From NCBI RefSeq assembly GCF_001692445.1, contig NZ_MAQA01000009.1, positions 33,153 through 97,152 on the forward strand: DNA of 64,000 nt, in the 5' to 3' direction. The notes below the pieces were generated by a model, which worked only from the letters and a program-made list of their open reading frames with translations, was not told where the DNA came from and did no database searches. Origin of the DNA: Oerskovia enterophila (lineage in GTDB: Bacteria > Actinomycetota > Actinomycetes > Actinomycetales > Cellulomonadaceae). Position 1 is the first letter of the stretch. Each line of letters starts with the position of its first letter. The position numbers and the translations under genes were made by a program. This document shows positions 17,601 through 25,771 of this stretch, piece by piece.

Positions 17601-18953
17601 CCAGTTCCAGCCCTTGGCCGAGGGGTCGACGAGCTCGTCGGAGAAGGCGTTCGCCTCGGCGTAGGCCTCGGTCGCGTTGATGTGGACGCCGAAGTCGGCG
17701 TTCCAGTCGCCACCCTGCGCGAGCAGCGTGTTCATGTCCTCGAGGCCGCCCGCGCGCTCGTTGTAGTTGCCGCCGTAGTCGGGGTGCGCGGAGTCGTGCC
17801 CCTCGGAGCCGTAGCCCTTGAGCAGCGCCATCTGCCCCAGGCCGTCGGTCGCGAGCGAGATGCGCTTGACGTCGTCGAGCGTGCGCAGGAACGGGTGCGT
17901 GGCCTGCGAGGCGAAGTTGAACGGGATGTGGGTCACGACGCGGTCGGCGACCTGGTCGGCGCCGAGCGCCTTGGGGGCGGTCGCGCGGAACGCGATCGCG
18001 CCGTCCTGCCAGTCGACCTTGTCGTCGGCGTTGGCGTCGGCCGTCACGACGACGGTCGCGTACGGGAGCTCCTCGGTGACCGGCGAGCCCTGGGCCCGGT
18101 AGGTCCACGCGCCGCTCCAGACGCCCACGCGCACGCCGCCGTCGGCCGCGCGCGCCTGGCGCTGCAGGCGGTTGCCGTCCGCGGCGGCCTTGCCGTTGGC
18201 CTCGTCGTAGACGCTGTTGGTCACGATCGTGGCCGACAGCGCGCTCGTGCTCACGATCGCGTACGCGGACCCGACCGGGTTCGCGTTGACGGGGGTCTGC
18301 CCCGTGACGGACGTGAACGTGTCGCCGACCTTGCCGCGGTCCGGGCTGATGACCGCCGAGGCGACCACGGCCGACGGGTCGGCCGACGAGACCGAGAGCA
18401 GGTCGTGGCCCGGGACCTCGATGGTCCCGACGCGGAACGCCTCGGTGTCGGTCACGCCCGTGACGCGGAACGTCACGGCGCTGCCCTCGACCTCGAGGCG
18501 CGTGTCGATGCTGACGCCCGCGAGGTCGGGGAACGTCAGGCGGTAGTCCCGGTTCGTCTCGCCGGGCTCGCCCGCCTCGACCGCGACGGCCCGGTCGGTG
18601 CCGTTGAGGCGCACCTTCGTGACGGTCGCGGTGCTGCCCGCGAGCGAGGCACCTGACGCGCGGTCGGTGTAGCTCAGGACCCGCGGGAAGTCCGCGGCGA
18701 CCTGGACGTCGAGCTGCGCCGAGCGCAGCGTGGCCGCGCCCTCGACGCTCGCGGCCGCGACCTGCTCGGCCGTCAGGCCGAGGGCCGAGAGCGACGTCGC
18801 GCTGCTCGCCGGGGTGTGGACCGCCGCGGCCGCGGCGGGCAGCGCCGCGAACGGCACCACCACCGCGGTCGCGAGCGCCACGAGGCTGCGGGCACGGCGC
18901 GAGGCGCCACCCGGGTGGGAACCGGCCCGAGGGCCAGGGGAATGTCGAACCAT
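14619..18953 (-). CDS. Secreted endo-alpha-N-acetylgalactosaminidase (GH101)
   Basis: The protein is 1444 residues. It starts with an export signal (RRARSLVALATAVVVPFAAL, Ala-rich cleavage region). The GH101 core includes SEGHDSAHPDYGGNYNERAG, GWNWLGQSYYIDQRRD and LLYVDVYYNFGW, whose Asp (about 490) is the likely nucleophile, and IATEWSDKFE, whose Glu (about 516) is the likely acid/base. GH101 enzymes release Gal-beta-1,3-GalNAc from Ser/Thr in mucin-type glycoproteins. After the core come a carbohydrate-binding module, a NEW3-like domain (about 1120-1200) and an NPCBM/CBM51 domain (GVAHEKGLGTHANSSVRVFL). No sortase or membrane anchor is seen, so release into the medium is likely. AAGGAG precedes the ATG. 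It lies 52 bp after the GH35 gene. Confidence 0.92.
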   Translation of the reverse strand: MVRHSPGPRAGSHPGGASRRARSLVALATAVVVPFAALPAAAAAVHTPASSATSLSALGLTAEQVAAASVEGAATLRSAQLDVQVAADFPRVLSYTDRASGASLAGSTATVTKVRLNGTDRAVAVEAGEPGETNRDYRLTFPDLAGVSIDTRLEVEGSAVTFRVTGVTDTEAFRVGTIEVPGHDLLSVSSADPSAVVASAVISPDRGKVGDTFTSVTGQTPVNANPVGSAYAIVSTSALSATIVTNSVYDEANGKAAADGNRLQRQARAADGGVRVGVWSGAWTYRAQGSPVTEELPYATVVVTADANADDKVDWQDGAIAFRATAPKALGADQVADRVVTHIPFNFASQATHPFLRTLDDVKRISLATDGLGQMALLKGYGSEGHDSAHPDYGGNYNERAGGLEDMNTLLAQGGDWNADFGVHINATEAYAEANAFSDELVDPSAKGWNWLGQSYYIDQRRDVNSGDLAARIGQLADETQGNLDLLYVDVYYNFGWQARALADAARANDLQIATEWSDKFEANSLWSHWSADENYGGAANKGLNSQIVRFIDNAEKDTWNPHPLLGNARLVEFEGWTGQTDWNAFYKNIWTTNVPTKFLQHQEIVRWGTDRIDFTGDVSARGTTAADRQILVGDAVVAQGGTYLLPWNASDAPGLEGEAAEGSKLYHYNPAGGSTTWTLTDELAGATSLTMYKLTTTGREKVADVPVTGGKVTVDATAGQPYVLYPQGVATPSAEDVAWGAASGIVDPGFNAATLDAYETTGTTGIETLSNGQRVATLGAGASSLSQQLGELSTGTYAVSAWVEVQPGKSRSTTLSVSGEGVAQTASTVVERSTAKNLVAADEKNNRYYQRVQVLVDVTGPARPTLTVSASAGDAVVRVDDLRVVSATRSVAPAVEGETGTVVAFEDFENVPQGWGPFVKGDAGGVTDPRTHIAQRNAPYTQAGWNGKLVDDALSGDWSLKAHEENKGLVYRTVPSTVKLEAGRQYRVSFDYQSGNGGEYQWVTGYDSVASGAPASVETHATPLGQQRTTATFSEDVVASGCGDTWVGLRKLTAGGNQSDLILDDFRVVDLGPAEATPACASLTVSPGPVAFEPDVASTVTTRLTVHEPVAVADVAVTLDVPEGWEVEATNASTAATLPAGGVLTTTWQVTPHGKITADAYTLTSGGSYTTTAAPVGERSVEAGQSVWVVVPPNGGENWVSDLPFVSTTNGWGPVERDLSNGEQGEKDGKPLSLRGVAHEKGLGTHANSSVRVFLAAQCDAFTATVGVDDVQGTKGTVQFKVVGDGTQLAQTEVLKGGGKTVDLDVPVTGVRYLDLIVTDGGDGNGNDHADWGSAKVSCADPVEPEPELEVTTTAKAQCTASRVQLAVRAVNEEDFPVDVKISTPFGTKTFQQVQPGKSASQTFATRKDAIEAGTATVTATATVDGKEVTTTIESEYAATSCG

Positions 18954-19005
18954 GTGCTGATCTCCTTCGATAGCAGTTCATCGGCCGTCCCCCGACCGAC
19001 GGGCG

Positions 19006-20886
19006 TCACAGCTCTTCGACGTACTCCTCGGGCTCGCCGAGGACGGCCTCGTCCGTCAGCTCGAGGTCGGAACCGACCGCGTGCAGCTCGAGGACCGTGA
19101 CGGTGTTGCTCCCCGCGCGCAGCAGCGGCGCGGGGACGTAGAGGGTGTGCTGGGGGCCGCGCTCCCAGTAGCGGCCGAGCAGCACGTCGTTGACCCACAC
19201 GAAGCCCTTGGTCCAGCCGGGCAGGGTCAGGAAGGTGTCGGCGGGCTCGTCGAGGTCGAGGGCCGTCCGGGCCAGGACGCCCTGGGGCCCGACGGCGTGG
19301 CGAGGCACGCTCGGGGCGTCCGCGGCGTCGGGCTCACCCGCCGCCCACAGCCCGTCCACGGGCAGCAGGTCGAGCGGCAGCGACCGCGAGGTCCAGCCGT
19401 GCACGATCCGGCGCTCGACCAGGACGTCGCCCAGGATCCCCTTGTGCTCACCGAGCCGGGGGCCGTAGTTGATGCGGCCGAGGTTCTCCACGAGGATCTC
19501 GAGCCGCACGGGCACGCCCTCCCCGTGGACCGTGAGCCCGCGGTGCGAGGTCTCGCGCTCCAGCACGCCGACCTCCCGGCCGTCGACGTAGACCGTCGCG
19601 CGGTCGTGCAGCCCGAGGACCGAGAGCGTGCTGTCTCCCGGAGGGAGCACGGGCGTGGCCGTGTGGAGCACGAGCCCGGCGTTCTGTCCGAGCTCCTCGA
19701 ACGTCAGGGGCGACGACCGGACGACCGCAGCGCCCGACGCCCGCAGCGCGGGCAGGAGCGGGCGCGTGCTCACGGGCGGCAGGGCGCGCGCGGCGAGCTT
19801 GGGCGACGGCACGATCCACCGGTCGTCCTGGGCGTCCTCGGGGATCCGGGTCCCGTGCGCGGCGTGCTCGGACAAGACCTTGCGCAGCGCGAAGAACTTG
19901 GGGGTCACGCTCCCGTCCTCGGCCACCGCGGCGTCCGAGTCGTAGCTCGTGACCGTGGGCTGCAGGCGGGTCCCGTCGTGGTTCGCTCCGGCCGTGAGCC
20001 CGAAGTTGGTGCCACCGTGCGCCATGTAGAGGCTCACGGAGCCGCCGAGGTCGAGGAGGTCGCGCACGTCGGCCGCGGCGCTGTCCGCACCGCGCACGTG
20101 GTGCGGGTCGCCCCAGTGGTCGAACCAGCCGTTCCAGAACTCGGCGCACACGAACGGCTGCTCCCCGCGGCGGGCCGTGAGCTTGTCGAGCGCCTGTCCG
20201 GGACGGCTGCCGAACGTGGCCGCCGCCAGCACGCCGGGGAGCGAACCGCCGTCGAGCATGAGGTCCGTGGGGCCGTCCGCCGTGAAGAGGAGCTCGTCGA
20301 TGCCGCGTTCCACGAGCGCGTCGTGGACCCACGCCATGTAGGCGTGGTCGTCGCCGAAGCTGCCGTACTCGTTCTCCACCTGGACGGCCACGACCGGGCC
20401 GCCGCGGTTCGCCTGGAGCGCCGCGATGCGCGGCAGCAGCTCGTCGAACCAGGCCGCGACCGCGGCGAGGTAGGCCTCGTCGCTGCACCGGAGCCGGATC
20501 CCGGGCGTCGCGGTGAGCCACGCGGGCAGGCCGCCGTTGTCCCACTCGGCGCAGATGTACGGCCCGGGGCGCACCACCACGTCGAGTCCCAGGTCGCCCG
20601 CGAGGCGCACGAACCGCTCGACGTCGCGCCACCCGGTGAAGTCGAACGTGCCGCGCGCGGCCTCGTGCCAGTTCCACGGGACGTAGGTGTCGACCGTGTT
20701 GAGGCCCATGGCGCGCAGGCGCAGGAGGCGGTCCTCCCACAGGTCCGGGTGGACCCGGAAGTAGTGGACCGAGCCCGAGAGCATCCGGTGGGGCACGCCG
20801 TCGCGCACGAGGGTCGCGCCGTCGGCGCGCAGGGTCTGGCCGCCGGCCGGGCTCGAGGCCCGGTCGGCTGGGTCGTGCTGGCTCAC
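19006..20886 (-). CDS. Beta-galactosidase (GH35)
   Basis: A 626-residue GH35 enzyme. The barrel holds VPHRMLSGSVHYFRVHPDLW, NTVDTYVPWNWHE and RPGPYICAEWDNGGLPAWL. The acid/base Glu is about residue 173 (VQVENEYGSF) and the nucleophile Glu about 249 (CAEFWNGWFDHWG); beta-sandwich domains follow. No signal peptide is visible, so it probably acts in the cytoplasm on imported galactosides, such as the disaccharide released by the GH101 enzyme. The start is GTG overlapping the stop of the permease gene (GTGA), in line with coupling to import. Confidence 0.93.
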   Translation of the reverse strand: MSQHDPADRASSPAGGQTLRADGATLVRDGVPHRMLSGSVHYFRVHPDLWEDRLLRLRAMGLNTVDTYVPWNWHEAARGTFDFTGWRDVERFVRLAGDLGLDVVVRPGPYICAEWDNGGLPAWLTATPGIRLRCSDEAYLAAVAAWFDELLPRIAALQANRGGPVVAVQVENEYGSFGDDHAYMAWVHDALVERGIDELLFTADGPTDLMLDGGSLPGVLAAATFGSRPGQALDKLTARRGEQPFVCAEFWNGWFDHWGDPHHVRGADSAAADVRDLLDLGGSVSLYMAHGGTNFGLTAGANHDGTRLQPTVTSYDSDAAVAEDGSVTPKFFALRKVLSEHAAHGTRIPEDAQDDRWIVPSPKLAARALPPVSTRPLLPALRASGAAVVRSSPLTFEELGQNAGLVLHTATPVLPPGDSTLSVLGLHDRATVYVDGREVGVLERETSHRGLTVHGEGVPVRLEILVENLGRINYGPRLGEHKGILGDVLVERRIVHGWTSRSLPLDLLPVDGLWAAGEPDAADAPSVPRHAVGPQGVLARTALDLDEPADTFLTLPGWTKGFVWVNDVLLGRYWERGPQHTLYVPAPLLRAGSNTVTVLELHAVGSDLELTDEAVLGEPEEYVEEL

Positions 20887-21830
20887 TTGATAGCCCCCGC
20901 TGCAAGTCCGGAGCGCCAGAAGCGCTGGAGGGAGAGGAACGCGACGATGAGCGGGACGACCGCCACGAACGCGCCGATGATGACCATGTGCCGCTCGATC
21001 TGGCCGGCCTGGACCAGGGCGTTCCAGCTCACCAGCCCGACCGTGACGGGCCGCAGGTTCTCGGAGATGAGGACCTGCGAGGGGAGCAGGAAGTTGTTCC
21101 AGATCTCGACGAACTGGAAGAGGAAGATCGTGACGAGCGCGGGGGCCATCATCTTGAGGCTGACCCCGAAGAAGATGCGGCCCTCGTTCGCACCGTCGAG
21201 ACGCGCGGCCTCGATGACCTCGTCGGGCACCGAGCTCGCGGCGAAGATGCGGCCCAGGTAGACGCCGAACGGGCTCACGATGCTCGGCAGGAGCACCGCG
21301 AAGTAGGTGTTGACGATGCCCGTCGCGGAGAACATGAGGAACAGCGGGAGCGTGAACAGCACCTTGGGGATGAGGACCGCACCGAGGACCACGCCGAACA
21401 GCAGGCCCTTGCCGCGGAACTCGTACTTGGCCAGGGCGTAGCCCGTCGCGACCGCGATGAGCGTCCCGAGCCCCGCGCCGACGATCGAGTAGAGCGCCGA
21501 GTTCGCCATCCAGACGGCGAAGATCCCGTCCTTGTACGCGAACAGGTCCTGGATGTTCCCGAAGAGGTCGAAGTTCGAGAACCACAGGGGGCTGCCCGCG
21601 AACGTGAACCCGGCGTCCTTGGTCGCCGCGACGAACAGCCACCACAGCGGGAACAGGAAGTACACGGCGGTCAGCGCGAGCACCGCGGTGACCGCGATGC
21701 GGCTCGTGGCCGTGGTCTCGATCGAGTCCTTGCGCAGGCCGTCCGGGGTCCCCTTCGGGGTGGAGCGCTTGCGGCGCAGGCGGTTGCCCGCGGTCTTCTC
21801 GGCCACGACGGGCACACTGCTCGTGGTCAC
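20883..21830 (-). CDS. Carbohydrate ABC transporter permease (MalG type)
   Basis: A 315-residue inner-membrane protein with six predicted helices. The EAA loop, EVIEAARLDGANEGRIFFGV, contacts the ATPase. The cytoplasmic N-terminus is basic (GNRLRRKRSTPKGTPDGLRK). Its GTG start overlaps the stop of the partner permease. The transporter has no ATPase gene here, as is usual for this importer group, where a shared MsiK-like ATPase serves several systems (family knowledge). Confidence 0.94.
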   Translation of the reverse strand: MTTSSVPVVAEKTAGNRLRRKRSTPKGTPDGLRKDSIETTATSRIAVTAVLALTAVYFLFPLWWLFVAATKDAGFTFAGSPLWFSNFDLFGNIQDLFAYKDGIFAVWMANSALYSIVGAGLGTLIAVATGYALAKYEFRGKGLLFGVVLGAVLIPKVLFTLPLFLMFSATGIVNTYFAVLLPSIVSPFGVYLGRIFAASSVPDEVIEAARLDGANEGRIFFGVSLKMMAPALVTIFLFQFVEIWNNFLLPSQVLISENLRPVTVGLVSWNALVQAGQIERHMVIIGAFVAVVPLIVAFLSLQRFWRSGLAAGAIK

Positions 21831-22780
21831 GAGGACCTCCTGGACGTCAGACGGAAGAAGAGGACGGACAGCACGGCCACGCCGACGGCGAGGAGCACCG
21901 ACTGGGCTGCGGCGTACGGGTAGTTGGCCGACTGGAGCGAGGCCTGCGCGGCCATGATCGGCGTGTAGCTCGCGTCGATCGCCCCGGTGCTCTGCTTGAG
22001 CACGAACGGCTCGTTGTAGAGCTGCGCCGAGCCGATGATCGAGAAGATCGTGGTGAGGAGGATCGCGGGCCGCACGAGCGGGATCTTGATGCTCCACGCG
22101 GTGCGCCACGGCGAGGCCCCGTCGAGCTTGGCGGCCTCGAGCACCTCGCCCGGGACCCCCTGGAGCGCGGCGTAGATGATGATCATGTTGTAGCCCGTCC
22201 AGCCCCACGTCACGACGTTGGCGACGGCCCACAGCGCGAGGTCCTGGCTGAGGAAGTTGACCTCGATCCCGAACCACCCGAGCACCTGACCCATGGGACC
22301 GTTGGTGGGCGAGTAGAGGAACGACCACATGAGCGCCGAGACCACGGTCGGCACCGCGTAGGGCGCGAAGCTCGAGAGCCGGAAGAACCCCTTGGCCCGG
22401 GCCGAGGCAGAGTCGATCAGGAGCGCGATCCCGAGCGCGAGGACCAGCATGACGGGCACCTGCACCACGCCGAACAGGAGAACGCGCCCGATCGAGCTGA
22501 TGAACTTCTCGTCACCCAGCGCGTACGCGTAGTTGAACAAGGGGTCGAAGATCTCCTGCGTGCCGCCCAGGCCCAGCGCGTCACGCTGGATCCGGAACAG
22601 GCTCTTGTAGAGCGCGAAGAGGATCGGTGCGACGTACATCCCGACGAACAGCACCACGAACGGTCCGACGAACCAGATCGCGTACCGGCTGGTCCGGCTG
22701 CGCGGCCGCCTGGGCGGCGTGGCCGCCGTGGGCTTGGTCTCCACCGGCGGCGGTGCCGCCGACGTCAGGCTCGTGGTCAT
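21827..22780 (-). CDS. Carbohydrate ABC transporter permease (MalF type)
   Basis: A 317-residue permease with about six helices (RYAIWFVGPFVVLFVGMYVA first) and the EAA motif VLEAAKLDGASPWRTAWSI. A Thr/Pro-rich cytoplasmic N-terminus precedes helix one. The chosen ATG has GAGGAA at good spacing; a longer frame starts at 22825 but has no binding site. It pairs with the next gene to form the transmembrane channel. Confidence 0.94.
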   Translation of the reverse strand: MTTSLTSAAPPPVETKPTAATPPRRPRSRTSRYAIWFVGPFVVLFVGMYVAPILFALYKSLFRIQRDALGLGGTQEIFDPLFNYAYALGDEKFISSIGRVLLFGVVQVPVMLVLALGIALLIDSASARAKGFFRLSSFAPYAVPTVVSALMWSFLYSPTNGPMGQVLGWFGIEVNFLSQDLALWAVANVVTWGWTGYNMIIIYAALQGVPGEVLEAAKLDGASPWRTAWSIKIPLVRPAILLTTIFSIIGSAQLYNEPFVLKQSTGAIDASYTPIMAAQASLQSANYPYAAAQSVLLAVGVAVLSVLFFRLTSRRSS

Positions 22781-22917
22781 GGTGGGTTCCTCAGGGGGAT
22801 GCGTCGTGGTGCCCGACGACGTCACGCGCCAGGGTGCACCGGTGCTCGGAGGTGCGTGGCGTCGTCGGGCCTTCTGCTGCTGTGCTGCGGTGATGCTCGG
22901 GTGATGCTGTGCCGGTC

Positions 22918-22950
22918 GGTGCGACCCGGCCGTCGAGACCGGGTCGCACC
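22918..22950. terminator. Attenuating hairpin between binding-protein and permease genes
   Basis: GGTGCGACCCGG (22918-22929) pairs perfectly with CCGGGTCGCACC (22939-22950). It sits 21 bp past the solute-binding protein stop and about 140 bp before the permease start. Such hairpins partly stop transcription or protect the upstream mRNA, giving more binding protein than permease. Confidence 0.7.
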
Positions 22951-22970
22951 GCTCGTGCGAGACCGTCAGG

Positions 22971-24281
22971 TCACTCGTTGACGGCGATGCCCTGCTGCTT
23001 GAGCTCGGACTCGGTCGCCTCGCGGGCGCCCGTGAGCGCGGTCGCGACGGTCGCGCCGCCCTCCTTGGCGTAGGCCTGCTTCATGCCCGTGGCGAGCGTG
23101 CCGACCAGGGTCGAGACGCCGGGGCCCCAGGCCCAGTCCTCGTTGACCTGACCCGAGGCGGTCTTGAAGACGTCGGCGACGACCTGTCCGCCGAAGTAGT
23201 CGTCACCCGAGGTGAGGAGCTCGGACTCGAGGCCCGCGACCGAGGCCGGGTAGACGCCGCCGCCCTCGATGAGCGAGTCGACCGAGCCCGGGTCGGTGCT
23301 GAGCCAGTTGGCCACGGTCCAGGCGGCCTCGGGGTCGTCGCAGCCCTTGAGGACCGCGGAGAGGCTGCCGCCCACGTTGCCGGTCTTGGCGTCGCCGGCC
23401 TCCCACTGCGGGAGCTCGGCCACGGCCCAGTCGCCGGCCGAGGCCGCCGCGGAGTCCTTGAGGATGCCGGAGAACCAGGCCGCGCCCACGATCGTGGCGA
23501 TCGAGCCGTCACCGAGGCCCGCGGACCACTCGTCGCTCCAGATGCCCGCACCGATCAGGTCGGCGTCGATCAGGCCCTGCCAGTAGCTCGCGACCTCAAG
23601 GTTCTCGGGCGAGTCGGGCGTGATGGACCAGGCGCCGTCCTTGATCTCGTACCAGGGGGCGCCGGCCTGCCAGGCGAAGCCCGAGTAGTCGTAGTCCTCG
23701 TAGGTGCCCGTGAGCTTGACGCCCGCGGCCTTGAGCTGCTCGCCCGCGGCCTGGTACTCGTCCCACGTGGTCGGCACGGCCACGCCGTTCGCCTCGAAGA
23801 CGGTCTTGTTGTAGAAGAGGACCATGGGGCCCTGGTCCTGCGGGGCGCCGTAGATCTTGTCGCCCACGGAGACGCCGGCCCAGCCCGCGGGGGCGTAGAG
23901 GTCCTTGTCGGCCGAGGCGAACTCGGTGACGTCCACGACGTTGCCCTCGGCGACGAAGCTGGGGAGGGTCTCGAAGCCCACCTGGGCGAGGCACGGGGCG
24001 TTGCCCGCGGTGATCGAGTTGCGGATCTTGTCGTAGCCGCCCTTGTTGCCGGGCTCGATCTGCGTGTACTTGATCTGGATGTCGTCGTGCGCGGCGTTGA
24101 ACGCCTTCGCGGCCTCGTCGTACCCGGCGGCCCAGGTCCAGACCTCAACCTCCTTGACCTTGCCGTCGCCCTCGGCCGATCCGCTGCCGGACGTCGAGTC
24201 GGACGAGCAGGCGGTCAGGCCGCCCACCGTGAGGGTGAGGATCGACGCGACCCCGGCTGCCTTGATGATCGATGACTTCAT
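22971..24281 (-). CDS. Sugar ABC transporter substrate-binding lipoprotein
   Basis: A 436-residue extracytoplasmic binding protein (family 1). The N-terminus is a lipoprotein signal (MKSSIIKAAGVASILTLTVG ending LTACSS, with the lipobox Cys). The mature part has VEVWTWAAGYDEAAKAFNAA, GYDKIRNSITAGNAPCLAQV and PMVLFYNKTVFEANGVAVPT, all typical of oligosaccharide-binding proteins. The ATG at 24281 has AGGAG upstream; a longer frame is not supported. It is the first gene of the O-glycan operon, facing a LacI regulator. The ligand is probably a galactoside such as galacto-N-biose (inference from the GH101/GH35 neighbours). Confidence 0.93.
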   Translation of the reverse strand: MKSSIIKAAGVASILTLTVGGLTACSSDSTSGSGSAEGDGKVKEVEVWTWAAGYDEAAKAFNAAHDDIQIKYTQIEPGNKGGYDKIRNSITAGNAPCLAQVGFETLPSFVAEGNVVDVTEFASADKDLYAPAGWAGVSVGDKIYGAPQDQGPMVLFYNKTVFEANGVAVPTTWDEYQAAGEQLKAAGVKLTGTYEDYDYSGFAWQAGAPWYEIKDGAWSITPDSPENLEVASYWQGLIDADLIGAGIWSDEWSAGLGDGSIATIVGAAWFSGILKDSAAASAGDWAVAELPQWEAGDAKTGNVGGSLSAVLKGCDDPEAAWTVANWLSTDPGSVDSLIEGGGVYPASVAGLESELLTSGDDYFGGQVVADVFKTASGQVNEDWAWGPGVSTLVGTLATGMKQAYAKEGGATVATALTGAREATESELKQQGIAVNE

Positions 24282-24595
24282 GACTCTCCTTCTGACCACA
24301 CTGTGCTGAGGATGGAGCGGCGACGGCGCCGCGGTCTGCGTGGGGCACACTCTGACACACCGTTGATATGGATCACAACCCTTGCAACATCTGGATGCTC
24401 GGTCTGCGTGAATCCGTCACTTTTCGCTGCATGTTCTGACTGTTATGGTCAACACAGGTAACAGTTGGGTGACGGCGACGTGGGCCAGGCAGGCCTGCGG
24501 TGTTGACGTCCACTACGCTGCGGAGCACATCCGTGGCCACGCACACCGAGGTGCCCGACGCTCCGCGAGCGGCCCTCACGCCCGAAGGAGAGCAC
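24282..24595. promoter_or_regulatory. Divergent control region of the glycan operon, with an operator-like inverted repeat
   Basis: This 314-bp gap is less GC-rich than its flanks. ACTGTTA (24439-24445) and TAACAGT (24459-24465) form a perfect inverted repeat with a 13-bp spacer, placed between divergent genes. A TTGCAACA segment near 24381-24388 is a second candidate. The LacI protein encoded next door is the natural ligand. Confidence 0.6.
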
Positions 24596-25660
24596 GTGGA
24601 ACCACCGTCACGGTCCGAGCGGTCGGAGCCGGCGCAGAGCACCACCACGGTCGCTCCCCCGCGAGGCCGCGGCCCCGCCATGGCCGACGTCGCCCGCGTC
24701 GCAGGCGTGTCCGCGCAGACCGTCTCGCGCGTCCTGTCGGGGCACCCCAACGTCAACGAGACCACCCGCAACCGGGTGCGTGCCGCCGTCGAGCAGACCG
24801 GCTACCGCCGCAACAGCCTCGCTCGCGCGCTCGTGACCGGGCGCAGCAAGACCATCGGGGTCATCACGCACGAGACCGACTTCTACTCGGGCAGCGCCAT
24901 GATGCTCGGCATGCAGCGCGCGGCCCGCGACGGCGGCTACTTCGTCAGCACCGCGAGCACCGCGTCGCTCTCGCCCGCGTCGATCGCGCAGGCCGTCGAG
25001 CGGCTCCTCGACCAGGGCGTCGACGGCCTGGTCATCGCCGTGCCCGTGCGCGACGACGAGTCGCTCGGCGACCTCATCCACGGGACCCCGACGGTCGTCG
25101 TGGACGGCATGCAGTCGTCGGCGACCGAGGTCGTCGCGGTCGACCAGGTCGCGGCCGGGCGCGCGGCGACCGAGCACCTCGTGGAGCTGGGCCACGAGAC
25201 CGTGTGGCACCTCGCGGGCCCCGCGTCGTGGAACGACGCCAACGGACGCACGGCCGGGTGGCGGGCCGCGCTCGAGGACGCGGGGTGCACCGAGCCCCCC
25301 GTCCTCTACGGCGACTGGAGCCCCGAGTCGGGGTACCGCAACGGCCTGGTCCTGGGCCGCCTGCCCGAGGTCACGGCGGTGTTCGTCGCGAGCGACGAGA
25401 TGGCGTTCGGGCTGATCCGCGGACTGACCGAGATGGGTCGGCGCGTGCCCGAGGACGTGTCGGTCGTGGGCATGGACGACATCGCGCTCGCCGCGTACTG
25501 CGCTCCCCCGCTCACCACGGTCCGCCAGCCGTTCCACCTGACCGGTCGCCTCGCGGTCGAGCACGTGATCGCGCTCATCGCGGACCCGACGACGGTGCAC
25601 GAGCCCGAGGTCGTGCTGCCAGAGCTCGCGGTGCGCCTCAGCACGGCGCCGCCGCGCTGA
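24596..25660 (+). CDS. LacI family transcriptional regulator
   Basis: A 354-residue repressor. The helix-turn-helix is AMADVARVAGVSAQTVSRVL followed by the hinge NETTRNRVRAAVEQTGYRRN. The sugar-binding domain includes TIGVITHETDFYSGSAMMLG, ASDEMAFGLIRGL and the C-terminal VSVVGMDDIALAAYCAPPLTT. The GTG at 24596 has AAGGAG six bases upstream and is preferred over an in-frame GTG at 24500. The leader before the DNA-binding domain (about 28 residues) is longer than usual. It is divergent from the GH101/GH35 transport operon and probably represses it until the imported sugar binds. Confidence 0.93.
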   Translation: MEPPSRSERSEPAQSTTTVAPPRGRGPAMADVARVAGVSAQTVSRVLSGHPNVNETTRNRVRAAVEQTGYRRNSLARALVTGRSKTIGVITHETDFYSGSAMMLGMQRAARDGGYFVSTASTASLSPASIAQAVERLLDQGVDGLVIAVPVRDDESLGDLIHGTPTVVVDGMQSSATEVVAVDQVAAGRAATEHLVELGHETVWHLAGPASWNDANGRTAGWRAALEDAGCTEPPVLYGDWSPESGYRNGLVLGRLPEVTAVFVASDEMAFGLIRGLTEMGRRVPEDVSVVGMDDIALAAYCAPPLTTVRQPFHLTGRLAVEHVIALIADPTTVHEPEVVLPELAVRLSTAPPR

Positions 25661-25771
25661 GCCATGGGCGGGACGAGGCCTTGGTGATCGAACGAATGGT
25701 CAAGTACGCCCTCTGGATGTCGGCTGCGTCGGCGACGACAGGCTCAGATTCAACGCGTGAGGCGCACGCGA

